Assembly: GCA_011523365.1 (NCBI GenBank)
Contig: WTGY01000122.1
Coordinates: 1-57,594, forward strand
DNA from: Caldilineaceae bacterium
Lineage (GTDB): Bacteria; Chloroflexota; Anaerolineae; Caldilineales; Caldilineaceae
Direction of reading: 5' to 3'
DNA: 57,594 nucleotides
The notes under the pieces were generated by a model, which saw only the letters and a program-made list of their open reading frames with translations, was not told the DNA's origin and made no database searches. Below, piece by piece: positions 1 through 8,782 of this stretch; within the stretch, counting starts at the first letter, position 1; every line of letters begins with the position of its first letter. Both the position numbers and the translations under genes were made by a program.

Positions 1-54
1 GCGTTGCGGGGGCGGAGCCCCCGCACAAGGGAGGGCCGAATAGGCCCGACCGCC
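1..54 (+). repeat. Core hairpin segment of dispersed repeat (copy A)
   Basis: These bases match the core found at 15371-15424 and 44583-44636 nearly base for base. They hold an 8 bp stem (6-13 with 17-24, loop GGA) and a second 5 bp stem (33-37 with 43-47). Unlike the two full copies, the sequence after base 54 does not continue into the shared right half of the element; it becomes a purine-rich stretch (about 54-99). The left part would lie outside the window. Confidence 0.9.
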
Positions 55-213
55 AAAAAAGCGAGGAGAGAGGGAAGAAGAGTGAGGAGTGAAAAAAACA
101 TGCGTTGGCCTCGTCCGGCGTCGAGCATTGAAAAAAGCTTTGTTGCTGCCACTTTTTGATCAAATGCCCGTTTCAGCTTGAGAAAACTCGACTGAGATCC
201 CCGCCGCTCCAGT

Positions 214-1140
214 ATGCTCGGCTATTCGATCCGACGGCTCTTACAGTTTGTCCCAATATTGATCGGGCTTGTTACAGTCCTATTTGCTCTGCTGAACATC
301 CTGCCCGGGGACCCCGCCCGCATGATGGCCGGGCCCTTCTCGGACCCCGACGTCGTAGCAACAATTCGGGAGGAGATGGGATTCGACCGCCCACTATGGG
401 TCCAGTACCTGGACAACCTGTGGGACCTTGCGCGGGGAGAGTTTGGGCGCTCCTACCAGTCACGCCGACCCATCCTGAAGGACATCCTGGAAGTATTTCC
501 CAAGACGGTGCAGCTGGCCATAGCTGCCGAGTTGACCAGTGCGCTCATAGGCATCTGGCTCGGCGTTATTGCCGCCACGCGCCGTAACGGCAGGGCCGAC
601 CGTGTGATCATGACGATCGCGGCCCTGAATCTCTCCTTTCCCCTCTTCTGGCTTGCCCTCATGCTGCAGATTGTTTTCGCCGTCTTTTGGCGTTTGTTGC
701 CCCCGTCAGGATATGGTTCAGGGTTCGACAGCTTTATCATCCTTCCGGCCGTCACGCTGGCACTGCCTTCGCTGGGACTCCTGGCCAGAATCACCCGGGC
801 CGCACTCTTGGAGGTAATGGGAGAGGACTACATACGGACCGCTCGCGCCAAGGGGCTGAGGGGCGTGCTGGTAATGCGCCGCCACATTCTCCCGAACGCG
901 CTGATTCCGATCGTGACGACCATTGGCACTGACTTCGTGCGCCTGCTTGGGGGAATACCCATCATCGAAGTGATCTTCGCCTGGCCGGGCATTGGCAAGT
1001 ACGCATATGACGCCCTCGTCTTTCGTGATCTGCCCGCCCTGCAAGCCTCTGTAATCGTCCTGGCGGTCTGTGTATCGTTGGTCAACCTGGTCGTGGATCT
1101 ACTGTATGCGTTCATCAATCCGCGAATTCGCTACGTTTGA
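214..1140 (+). CDS. ABC transporter permease, DppB/OppB type
   Basis: Inner-membrane permease of a peptide/nickel-type (DppB family) importer, 308 residues, a usual length. It opens with a hydrophobic helix after a short basic stretch (SIRRLLQF) and has the family's periplasmic GDPAR-like segment early on. Near the C-terminus is the cytoplasmic coupling (EAA-type) region RTARAKGLRG followed by HILPNALIPI, which contacts the ATPase. It overlaps the next permease gene by 35 bases, so the two are translated together. No binding protein or ATPase gene follows; the binding protein may lie upstream beyond the window edge. No clear Shine-Dalgarno precedes this ATG. The substrate cannot be told from sequence. 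Confidence 0.9.
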   Translation: MLGYSIRRLLQFVPILIGLVTVLFALLNILPGDPARMMAGPFSDPDVVATIREEMGFDRPLWVQYLDNLWDLARGEFGRSYQSRRPILKDILEVFPKTVQLAIAAELTSALIGIWLGVIAATRRNGRADRVIMTIAALNLSFPLFWLALMLQIVFAVFWRLLPPSGYGSGFDSFIILPAVTLALPSLGLLARITRAALLEVMGEDYIRTARAKGLRGVLVMRRHILPNALIPIVTTIGTDFVRLLGGIPIIEVIFAWPGIGKYAYDALVFRDLPALQASVIVLAVCVSLVNLVVDLLYAFINPRIRYV

Positions 1141-2008
1141 CTGGCACCGCTTCCGGCAGGCCCGACTGCCCCTGGTCGGCGCTGCAGTCATTTTTATTTT
1201 CGTGCTGCTGGCAGCCCTCGCGCCCTTCATCGTAAGCGACCCCACCCAGATTGAAATGCGCCGCGAGCAGGACGGCGAGACGCTCACGCCGCCGTTCCCT
1301 CCAAACCCGCGCAATCTGTTTGGCACCGATCAACTGGGAAGAGATATTTTCGCCCGCGTTGTTTTCGGCCTGCGCACTTCGCTGATTGTCGGCCTTCTGG
1401 TGCGCGGACTGTCGATGGTAGCCGGCACTTTGCTGGGACTGATCTCAGGCTATTTCCCAAAAACGGTTGATGACGTCATCATGCGCGTCACCGACATCAT
1501 GCTCGCCTTTCCCGTGATACTGCTGGCCATGACGGTGACGGCAGTGCTCGGTCCCGGACTGGTGACGGTCTGCGTGGCACTGGCGCTTGTGGCCTGGCCC
1601 GACGTGGCCCGCCTGGTCAGGGGGCAGGTCCTGGCGATCAGAGGGCAGACCTACGTGGAGGCGGCGCGCAGTGTCGGCGCCGGCAACTGGCGGATTCTGC
1701 TCCGCCACGTGCTGCCAAATTGCATGGGGCCGATTGTCGTGGCCTTCTCGATGGGAATACCCGGCGCCATCATGTACGAAGCGGGCTTGAGCTTCTTCGG
1801 ATTCGGTATTCAGCCGCCGACGCCCAGTCTGGGTTCTATCATCAGCGACGGTCGCGGCTACATCACGGTTGCGCCCTGGTACCCTGGCTTTCCCGGTCTC
1901 GTCCTGACACTGCTTGTCCTGAGCGTCAACCTGGTCGGCGACGGTCTGATCGACGTGATGAATCCCCGCGCGGCCAGGGGGGCCGGCAACGGCCAATCCG
2001 CCGATTGA
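1106..2008 (+). CDS. ABC transporter permease, DppC/OppC type
   Basis: Partner permease of the preceding DppB-type protein, forming the membrane channel as a heterodimer. The ATG at 1106 gives the normal short cytoplasmic N-terminus; a start at 1070 in the same frame would add twelve unlikely residues. Visible family features are the first membrane helix near residue 20, the FGTDQLGRD motif typical of DppC proteins, and the coupling region EAARSVGAG followed by LRHVLPN. It overlaps the dppB-like gene by 35 bases. It is followed after about 115 bases by an amidohydrolase gene on the same strand, suggesting that the imported compound is processed by the enzymes encoded next. Confidence 0.9.
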   Translation: MRSSIREFATFDWHRFRQARLPLVGAAVIFIFVLLAALAPFIVSDPTQIEMRREQDGETLTPPFPPNPRNLFGTDQLGRDIFARVVFGLRTSLIVGLLVRGLSMVAGTLLGLISGYFPKTVDDVIMRVTDIMLAFPVILLAMTVTAVLGPGLVTVCVALALVAWPDVARLVRGQVLAIRGQTYVEAARSVGAGNWRILLRHVLPNCMGPIVVAFSMGIPGAIMYEAGLSFFGFGIQPPTPSLGSIISDGRGYITVAPWYPGFPGLVLTLLVLSVNLVGDGLIDVMNPRAARGAGNGQSAD

Positions 2009-2123
2009 TTTGGATGCGCTCACACTCGTCTGCTAAACTCCAAACGCACGGCACTGCAACTGCAGGCGGTCGCTGTTGAGAGTGGATTCCGCCTCTCAAA
2101 TAAGGTCGACAGGAGATACTCCG

Positions 2124-3299
2124 ATGGCAGACGATGGGCAATCCGTCATAGTCCAGAGAGTCGAGCCCTCCTCCAATCCGGTCCAGGACGAAGATCTCGA
2201 CCAGTACGGCGATGAGCTTGCAGGCCTGACGATAGTCGACGTTGACGTGCACGTGGATGACACGCTCATGTTCATGCTCGACTACATGGAGGGGCACTTT
2301 CGCAAGCGAATGGAGACCGTTCTCCAAGCCGACTTCAAAGGAGAGCCCGGCAACTCGCTGCGCAACATGATTGCCCACATCGCCTGGCTAGGCTCATCTT
2401 ATGACAAGCCGCCGCGCGCCAAGCTGGCAACAAAGGAAGACCTGTTGGCGAGGATGCAGAAGGGAATCATCGATTACAGCATTCTCTTCCCCAGCGAGCT
2501 CCTGCCGATAGGCTACCTGCCGGAACCGGAATGGGCCGCAGCTCTCGCCGCCGCTTACAACCAATACATGGTCGACGCCTACAGGAACCTGGACGGCGTC
2601 AAGATCGCGATCGTCGTTGCCCCACAACACCCGGAACGGGCCGCGCAGGAAATAGAGAGCCATGCGGCCCACCCTGACGTTGTCAGCGTATGTATCCCCG
2701 ATGTGGGCGTCAACCCGCCAATTGGCGACGAAAAGTACTGGCCGATCTTCGCAGCCGCGGCCCGGCACGACCTCCCTATCAGTTTCCATGGCATCGAGGC
2801 CCTCATTCACGACAACTATCCGCTACGAGTTGCCCACTTTCACACGCTCATGCAGGTCAACAGCATGGGCTTTCCGTTCACATCGATGCTGCAGATCATG
2901 TCGGTAGTCTGCGCCGGCATCCCCGTCAGATTCCCCAACCTGAAATTCGCCATTCTCGAGGCCGGGCTCACATGGATGCCCTTCATCATGTACCGGCTGG
3001 ATGCCGCCTACCTGCGATACCGCACGGAGTTGCCGGCCTTGGAGAAGAAGCCGAGCGACTACATACGCGACTGGTACATTGGCACGCATGAACTGGAAGC
3101 GCTTCCCCGCCGCGGCGACCTGGTCAAACTGATCGAGTTGTACCAGGGCCAGGATACGACCATGTGGGCCTCGGACTGGCCGCACCTGGAAAGGGACCTT
3201 ATCGCGGGCTTCATGCGCTACGAGATGGAGGATACGCTCCGCCGCAAAATCCTGGGGGAAAACGCGCTCCGCTTTTTTGGGCTGAAGCCGCGAAAGTGA
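2124..3299 (+). CDS. Amidohydrolase family protein (amidohydrolase_2 / ACMSD-like)
   Basis: A 391-residue TIM-barrel metal-dependent hydrolase or decarboxylase. The opening strand carries VDVDVHVDD, the Asp-x-His metal site of this family. A mid-protein ISFHGIE supplies another ligand His, and SDWPH near the C-terminus supplies the catalytic Asp. The start is set by AGGAG at 2111-2115, eight bases before the ATG. Proteins of this type often act on aromatic or cyclic acids, as hydrolases or non-oxidative decarboxylases. The next gene, eight bases downstream, is a small Rieske protein; this pairing is often seen in ring-degradation operons. The exact substrate is unknown. Confidence 0.85.
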   Translation: MADDGQSVIVQRVEPSSNPVQDEDLDQYGDELAGLTIVDVDVHVDDTLMFMLDYMEGHFRKRMETVLQADFKGEPGNSLRNMIAHIAWLGSSYDKPPRAKLATKEDLLARMQKGIIDYSILFPSELLPIGYLPEPEWAAALAAAYNQYMVDAYRNLDGVKIAIVVAPQHPERAAQEIESHAAHPDVVSVCIPDVGVNPPIGDEKYWPIFAAAARHDLPISFHGIEALIHDNYPLRVAHFHTLMQVNSMGFPFTSMLQIMSVVCAGIPVRFPNLKFAILEAGLTWMPFIMYRLDAAYLRYRTELPALEKKPSDYIRDWYIGTHELEALPRRGDLVKLIELYQGQDTTMWASDWPHLERDLIAGFMRYEMEDTLRRKILGENALRFFGLKPRK

Positions 3300-3307
3300 C
3301 TGTGGAA

Positions 3308-3688
3308 ATGCAACCTGCTCGCAAGAGCCGCCCGCGGCGAAAGATCCGAGTTGCATCATTAGAAGAGTTCCCGCCCGGAACGCGCATGGAGGTCAAGGTC
3401 GGCAGCGTACAGATCGCGGTTTTCAACGTCGACGGAGACTTCTTCGCATTGTTCGGCCGCTGCCCACATCAGTCAGCCCCTTTGAGCAGGGGAAGGCTGC
3501 AAGGCACTGTCATTTGTAACGCTGACACGTGCTGGGAAACGCAGTGGGCCCACGAGGGCGAGGTCCTGGTCTGTCCGGGGCATGGCATGGAGTACAACAT
3601 TCGCAGCGGCAAGGCCTTTGGCTACGACCTCAAACTGCGTACCTACGAGGTTGCAGTTGAAGACGGGCAGGTTATGCTGGTCATGTAG
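3308..3688 (+). CDS. Rieske [2Fe-2S] ferredoxin-like protein
   Basis: Soluble electron-transfer protein of 126 residues. The two cluster-binding motifs are CPH (Cys52, His54) and CPGH (Cys89, His92), the standard Rieske pattern with a 34-residue gap. There is no membrane helix and no catalytic oxygenase domain, so it is a ferredoxin component rather than a complete oxygenase. The ATG at 3308 (or GTG at 3302) lies just after the amidohydrolase stop at 3299, which indicates an operon. A longer in-frame reading from 3164 would run inside the upstream gene and is rejected. The electron acceptor is not evident in the window. Confidence 0.88.
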   Translation: MQPARKSRPRRKIRVASLEEFPPGTRMEVKVGSVQIAVFNVDGDFFALFGRCPHQSAPLSRGRLQGTVICNADTCWETQWAHEGEVLVCPGHGMEYNIRSGKAFGYDLKLRTYEVAVEDGQVMLVM

Positions 3689-3759
3689 TGCCTGGCCCGC
3701 ACGCAGCTATGCCCGTCGAAGAGGCCACCTTCCCATAACTCACTTTGCAAGAGGCAGAG

Positions 3760-5007
3760 ATGGATCGAGAAGAGATAGTTGCGCGGCCGATACGCCAGGC
3801 AGAATTCGGGGAACCGATACCCGTGACCATAGAAGACATGCTGAATGAGATCAGCAATCAGGGGCCAGCAATCCCGGCGGTTATGGACTCCGTCCAACCT
3901 CAGTTGGAGGCCCTGTATCCCGCCCTGCTCGCGGAGACTTCTCACATCTACATTACGGGCTGCGGTGACTCCTACTTCGCAGGCCTGGCGGCCCGCTATG
4001 CCTTCGCCCGCTACGCCGGCGTCCCTACAGATGCTCTGGAGGCACTCGAGTTCGGACGCTATGCCGCCGAGTTCGTCCCCCCCGGCTCACTGGTCTTTGG
4101 CATCTCGAATTCCGGCAAAGCCACCCGCTCCGTCGAAGCCCTTGTAAACGCTCGCCTTGGGGGCGCCAGGACGGTTGCGATCACGGGCAATGCAGAGGGC
4201 TGGCTTGCTGAGGAAGCCGACACCATCCTTGATCAGAGCGTTCGACTCGCGGGGGAGCTGATCGGCATGCCCAGCAATTTGGCAACGGACTCAGACGACG
4301 AGAAACCGCGTCGCGGCTCCTTCGGACTGGTCAACTATCTGGCCAGTCTCACCACGCTCTATCTGATTGCTTTCCAGACGGGGATCGTGCGCGGCCGTCT
4401 CTCAGAGGCGCAGGCGGATGCCTTGCGAGCGGAGCTCCGGTCCGCCTCCGAACTGATCGCAGAGACTGTAGGCATCTGCACGCCTGCGGCTGAAGCCTAC
4501 GCCGAGCAGGTCAAAGATACTGAAAGCTTCACTTTTCTCGGCTCCGGCCCCAGTATTGCCACCAGCCTGTTCTATGCCGCCAAAACCTATGAATTGCCGC
4601 GCGTGTACGGCGTCTCCCAGGAGTTGGAAGAGTGGGCGCACGAGCAGTTTTTCCTTACGGGAAAGGGCACGCAGGTTCTTTTCATCGCGCCACAGGGGAG
4701 GTCCGTCAGCCGAATACGGGAACTGTTGCGGACCACCCAGACCATGGGAGGATGCGGCGTCGTCGTCACTGACGAAAGTAATCCGGAGCTTGCTGAAGCG
4801 GCCGACGTGACCCTGCCGGTCGCTGGCTCCGTTTCCGAAGCGCTGTCCCCGCTGGTGTACTGCGTCCCCGGCCAGCTGTTCGCCACGTATCTGGCCAAGT
4901 CACGCGGGCGGTTGGCATTTGAGTTCGATTCTCCGCTGCAGTATGAGATGAACATGCGCACAATCCAGGAGAGCCAGCTGATCGAGTTTCACCCGGCCAA
5001 TAGATGA
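3760..5007 (+). CDS. SIS-domain sugar isomerase/deaminase (AgaS/GlmS C-terminal type)
   Basis: About 415 residues with two SIS (sugar isomerase) folds, as in the isomerase half of GlmS and in AgaS-like amino-sugar phosphate deaminases. The first domain shows ITGCGDSYFAG and VFGISNSGKATR, the phosphosugar-binding loops. The second shows FTFLGSGPS and the QELEEWAHEQFF segment typical of these proteins. The ATG at 3760 follows AAGAGG at 3749-3754; a TTG at 3745 is less likely. Its last four bases overlap the start of the degraded kinase (ATGA), a coupling expected for a sugar kinase and isomerase pair. Likely role: handling a phosphorylated amino or keto sugar. Confidence 0.82.
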   Translation: MDREEIVARPIRQAEFGEPIPVTIEDMLNEISNQGPAIPAVMDSVQPQLEALYPALLAETSHIYITGCGDSYFAGLAARYAFARYAGVPTDALEALEFGRYAAEFVPPGSLVFGISNSGKATRSVEALVNARLGGARTVAITGNAEGWLAEEADTILDQSVRLAGELIGMPSNLATDSDDEKPRRGSFGLVNYLASLTTLYLIAFQTGIVRGRLSEAQADALRAELRSASELIAETVGICTPAAEAYAEQVKDTESFTFLGSGPSIATSLFYAAKTYELPRVYGVSQELEEWAHEQFFLTGKGTQVLFIAPQGRSVSRIRELLRTTQTMGGCGVVVTDESNPELAEAADVTLPVAGSVSEALSPLVYCVPGQLFATYLAKSRGRLAFEFDSPLQYEMNMRTIQESQLIEFHPANR

Positions 5008-5508
5008 GTCCTACCAGATTGAACGAGGCAGGTACCGGCGCGGCAACCCCTTGGTGCGATCTGATCGCAGTTGGGGTCATTTGTACGGAGGAGACATTCG
5101 CGGTTCCCTCGCTGCAGGCGCTCGATCGCGAACGCGAAGTTGAAATCTATGGCGGCTGGCGAAGCGTGGGAGGCAGTGGTTTCAGCGTTGCCGTGCACAC
5201 AGCCCGAAGAGGCGTGCGCCCAGGCCAAAGTTCCAAGCCAGGTCCGGCCTGAAGTAACCTCAGCGCTCAAGAGTTCAGAAGTGGACACCTCACTCTTGGT
5301 GCCCGAGTTCGTTAGCCCTGCCCCGGTAATTCAACTGTTCACCGAAAGTGGAGACTTTGGCGTATCCGTCTTCGACTGCGCCGGGCTCGCCTCTCCTACT
5401 GAAGATGCCGCCCATGTCACAGGTTTATACGCCTGCTATGTGCATTATGACGGCTTTACTTTGGGCGCATTTGACGTGCAGTACCAAGTAACAGCCGCCC
5501 AGCAATAG
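5004..5508 (+). pseudogene. Decayed PfkB-family carbohydrate kinase
   Basis: The frame starting at 5004 overlaps the SIS gene stop as ATGA. It begins like a PfkB/ribokinase N-terminus: a hydrophobic strand CDLIAVG, then GGWRSVGGSGFSVAVHTARRG in place of the usual GG-x-x-x-N-x-A-x-x-ARLG. It stops at 5252. The +1 frame continues with family-like text (SSEVDTSLLV, VIQLFTESGDFG, YVHYDGFTLGA) to a stop at 5508. A frameshift near 5240 therefore splits the gene, and the C-terminal half with the GAGD catalytic motif is missing. The Asn of the sugar-binding motif is also gone. Assignment rests on motif resemblance only. Confidence 0.6.
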
Positions 5509-5581
5509 CCGGCCCTGGCCGGAATCTCAGGCGCGGCATTGTCCGTCGACCTGAACCGAGCCATTTGCGACAGTCTCCCCT

Positions 5582-6472
5582 TCACTGGCTCTGCCCAGAC
5601 TCTTCAACCGGCTGAAACGGTACCTTTTCGACTGGAGTCAGTTCGTACTTTTCCCAGTGGTACTGGAACTCAGTCGACTTCCACTCTTTGTAGATTTCTT
5701 CCCACGAGAGCCGGCCCTGGTGAGGTGTCAAGACCAGGTCCATAACCGGGTCCGAGGCCCTCTGGTAGCGATAGTCGACCGAGAGCCGAATCCGGTTTCC
5801 GGACAGGTTTGGCAGACCCTTATGCACAGTGTGGCTGTGGAAAAAAAGGATGTCGCCATTTTCGAAGGGGCTTGAGACCCACTCACCGCCGATTTTTTCA
5901 AAGTGCGCTCTCAGTCCTCCAGCACCGAGAGACCGCGAGACCGGCAAGATCCCATGCTTGTGGGAGCCGGACAGGACGCTCAATCCACCCATGCTGTGGG
6001 GACAGTCGCCAAGCGGAAGCCAGGCGGTCCAGACATCGGGTGTCCCCTGGATGTGAACGAAATCCTGGTGCGCTGGGGTCGTTTGTTCCAGATTTGTCGG
6101 GAAGATGAAACGGGCGATGTTGCTGGGCTGCAGGAGTACGTCGTCACCGAGAAGATGTCCGATGACGCTCACAAGCGCCTTGTCGTGGGCGAGCGTGTGA
6201 AACGATTCCAAGCACTGGACCATGTCGTAGACCGGCGAAAACTCAGGTTCTCCCGATACGTGAGGCGCATGGCTGGTGATCGTCTCATTGGGGTCGTCCC
6301 CGTCATCAATCCATCCGACTTCGCGCAGGACCGAAATGATGTCTCTTCGGGCCTGAAGGATGGCATCCTTGTCTACGAAGTTGCGGATAAAGAGATAGCC
6401 GTCACTATCAGCCTGCCGGCGCAGGGCATCCTCATCGTTCCTAATGTTGCTGGAGTCAACAAACGAATTCAT
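5582..6472 (-). CDS. Phytanoyl-CoA dioxygenase (PhyH) family protein
   Basis: A 296-residue Fe(II)/2-oxoglutarate-dependent oxygenase of the double-stranded beta-helix fold. Metal ligands are the HQD triad (His135, Asp137) and the distal His217 in HTVHKGLPN; the 2-oxoglutarate Arg is probably in NRIRLSVDYRY (Arg227 or Arg229). The ATG at 6472 follows an AGGA; the longer frame to 6595 would overlap the upstream permease gene and has a non-family N-terminus. It lies 73 bases after the last gene of the peptide-type ABC operon, so it is probably transcribed with it. Family members hydroxylate small molecules, lipids or natural products; the substrate here is unknown. Confidence 0.9.
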   Translation of the reverse strand: MNSFVDSSNIRNDEDALRRQADSDGYLFIRNFVDKDAILQARRDIISVLREVGWIDDGDDPNETITSHAPHVSGEPEFSPVYDMVQCLESFHTLAHDKALVSVIGHLLGDDVLLQPSNIARFIFPTNLEQTTPAHQDFVHIQGTPDVWTAWLPLGDCPHSMGGLSVLSGSHKHGILPVSRSLGAGGLRAHFEKIGGEWVSSPFENGDILFFHSHTVHKGLPNLSGNRIRLSVDYRYQRASDPVMDLVLTPHQGRLSWEEIYKEWKSTEFQYHWEKYELTPVEKVPFQPVEESGQSQ

Positions 6473-6545
6473 TTTCCTGTTTTTCCTTTTGGCAGCGTTG
6501 AGGAGCCCTAATGAAGCGAATCTGCTGGGAAAGCACGGGAGGGCG

Positions 6546-7697
6546 CTAGACGTGGGTATAGGGATCAGAAGCGTCACGCAGGCCGTCGCCGACAAAGTTG
6601 AATGCGAGAATACTTACCACGACGAAAATTGTCGGCAACAACAGCCAAGGCGACAGCGCCAGGACACGGATCGCCTGCGCGTCCTTCAGCAGTACGCCCC
6701 AGCTTATCGCCGGCGCTTGCAGGCCCAGGCCTATAAAGCTGAGAGCCGTCTCCCCCAGAATCATCTGTGGAATTGCAAGAGTCAGCCGGGCTATAATGTA
6801 GCTCATAAACGAAGGGAGCAGGTAGCGAAAAATAATGCGAAGATTGCTGGCTCCGTCCAATTCCGCCGCGCCGACGAAGTCCTCCTCCCGGAGCGCGAAA
6901 AATCGTCCACGAACTACACGTGCGATGCTTGTCCAGCCAACAATTGACAAGATCAAAACGATGGCAAAATAAGTTCGTACAACCGGCCAGTCCGAGGGCA
7001 GAGCAATGCTCAGGGCCATCCAAAGCGGCAGCGTGGGCAATGCGCGCAAGGACTCAATTATGCGCTGGATCACCATATCTACGGTTCCACCAAGGTAGCC
7101 GGACAGACCGCCAATCAGAATTCCAAGAAAGAAACTCATGGCAACGCCCACCAGCCCTATCGTGAGCGATATGCGCGCGCCGTATACGATCCGGGTAAAC
7201 AGATCGCGCCCCACCGTATCCTGTCCGAGAAGCGAGAGACGGGCGTCCGGATCCTGCAGGCCAAACAGATGGATCTCGCTCTCGAACACACCCCACAGCT
7301 TATACGGGTCGCCTGACACGAAGAGCCCCAGTGGCTGCATTACAGTCTCATCTTCTACAAAGATCGCAGCGTATGTTTCTGGGTCCAGGCTTTTCTTGAA
7401 AGGGTGGACAAAGGGGCGAAGGTGAAAGTTGCCTTCAGGATCGATAAAGCGGATTTTGTGCGGGGGCGCCAGAGTGAGTTCCTCTCTGAAGATATAAGGG
7501 TCGTAAGGAGCAACAAATTCGGCAAGAGCTGCGACAAGATAGAATAAAATCAGTACAACCAGCGAAATTACCGCCAGCTTGTGCTGCAGAAAGCGCCATC
7601 GGATCAGCTGCCACTGAGATGCGACCAGAATTCGTTGATCGGTCTGGTCTCCTGCGGCGATCCCTTCAATCGGCGCTGCGCCCGCTGCTTGCGTCAT
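6546..7697 (-). CDS. ABC transporter permease, DppC/OppC type, with extended external loop
   Basis: Permease of 383 residues, longer than the roughly 300 usual for DppC. The extra length sits between the first membrane helix (LAVISLVVLILFYLVAALAEF) and the family motif LGQDTVGRD, about 90 residues predicted to face outward. The coupling region GAAELDGASN with FRYLLPSFMSYI is present. Its ATG overlaps the stop of the upstream ATPase gene by four bases (ATGA at 7694-7697). It is the last transport gene of the operon before the PhyH gene. The outside insertion might contact the binding protein, which is inference. Confidence 0.9.
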   Translation of the reverse strand: MTQAAGAAPIEGIAAGDQTDQRILVASQWQLIRWRFLQHKLAVISLVVLILFYLVAALAEFVAPYDPYIFREELTLAPPHKIRFIDPEGNFHLRPFVHPFKKSLDPETYAAIFVEDETVMQPLGLFVSGDPYKLWGVFESEIHLFGLQDPDARLSLLGQDTVGRDLFTRIVYGARISLTIGLVGVAMSFFLGILIGGLSGYLGGTVDMVIQRIIESLRALPTLPLWMALSIALPSDWPVVRTYFAIVLILSIVGWTSIARVVRGRFFALREEDFVGAAELDGASNLRIIFRYLLPSFMSYIIARLTLAIPQMILGETALSFIGLGLQAPAISWGVLLKDAQAIRVLALSPWLLLPTIFVVVSILAFNFVGDGLRDASDPYTHV

Positions 7698-8782
7698 GCG
7701 CTTACACTCTCCTCACGTTGTATAGCGCCGGCGATTCCCGTTAGCTCCAGACTTTCCGCAAAATGGCACGCAGCCAGGTGCGAATGCCCATCATTTTCGC
7801 CGACCTCGATCAGCTCGGGCGTCTCTTGCCTGCACCGGTCTTCTGCATATCGGCAACGTGGATGAAAGGCGCAGCCGTCAGGAAGGTTGCCGGGATCGGC
7901 GACTTCGCCCGAGAGCACGATTCGTTCCCGGTGCTTTGTGTCGGGATCGGGATTCGGCGCCGCCGAAATCAGAGCCTCAGTGTAGGGGTGTCTGGGATTG
8001 GTGTACAGCTCCTCGGTTTCGCCAATCTCCACGATCTTGCCCGCGTACATCACCGCCACCCTGTCGGCCTCGTACTTTACGACAGCCAGGTTATGGGCAA
8101 CAAAGAGGTACGTGAGTCCGAGCTGGTTTTGAAGTTCCTTCAACAGATTCAGAATCTGCGCCTGCACTGACACGTCCAGTGCCGACACAGCCTCATCTGC
8201 AATCACAACTTTGGGAGAAAGGGAAAGGGCGCGGGCAATCGCGATGCGCTGGCGCTGGCCTCCGCTGAATGCGTGGGGATACCTGTTCAGCGTTGAAGGA
8301 TCGAGACGTACGAGACGGAGTAACTCCGCGACCCGTTCCTGCAATTCATCCCGGCTTTCGACCATGCGATGAATGACCAGCGGCTCGCCGATGATCTGGA
8401 GCAGCGTCATACGGGGATTCAAGGAAGAATATGGGTCCTGATAGATCATGCGGATGTTGCGGCGAGCTTCTTTGAGCTCACCCTTCTCCATCTGCGTGAG
8501 ATCCATCGGTTCCGCGTCCCCGATGCGGAACAGGACACGACCTGCAGTGGGCCTTTGCGCCTGGATGATACAGTGGCTGGTGGTCGTCTTTCCGCAACCG
8601 CTCTCTCCGACGAGGGCCAGCGTCTCGCCCTCGTTCAGGTCGAAATTCACATCGTCAACTGCCTTCACCAAGCCAACCTGCCGGCGCAGAAAGCCTGCCT
8701 CGATTGGGAAATGCTTAACAAGGTTGCGAACCGAGATGATTGTGCGCTCGTTCATGCTCATTTCGCCGGTGGTTTCCGTCAT
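7694..8782 (-). CDS. ABC transporter ATP-binding protein, OppF/DppF type
   Basis: Cytoplasmic ATPase of 362 residues. Walker A is GESGCGKTTT near residue 59, the signature is FSGGQRQR, Walker B is VVIADEAVSALD, and the switch His is in FVAHNLAVV. The C-terminal oligopeptide-transporter extension has the Cys-rich stretch GCAFHPRCRYAEDRC, which in this family can carry a 4Fe-4S cluster. The ATG at 8782 overlaps the preceding stop by four bases, which decides the start; an in-frame upstream Met at 8815 would lie inside the other gene. It pairs with the OppD-type protein to drive the peptide-type importer. Confidence 0.95.
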   Translation of the reverse strand: MTETTGEMSMNERTIISVRNLVKHFPIEAGFLRRQVGLVKAVDDVNFDLNEGETLALVGESGCGKTTTSHCIIQAQRPTAGRVLFRIGDAEPMDLTQMEKGELKEARRNIRMIYQDPYSSLNPRMTLLQIIGEPLVIHRMVESRDELQERVAELLRLVRLDPSTLNRYPHAFSGGQRQRIAIARALSLSPKVVIADEAVSALDVSVQAQILNLLKELQNQLGLTYLFVAHNLAVVKYEADRVAVMYAGKIVEIGETEELYTNPRHPYTEALISAAPNPDPDTKHRERIVLSGEVADPGNLPDGCAFHPRCRYAEDRCRQETPELIEVGENDGHSHLAACHFAESLELTGIAGAIQREESVSA

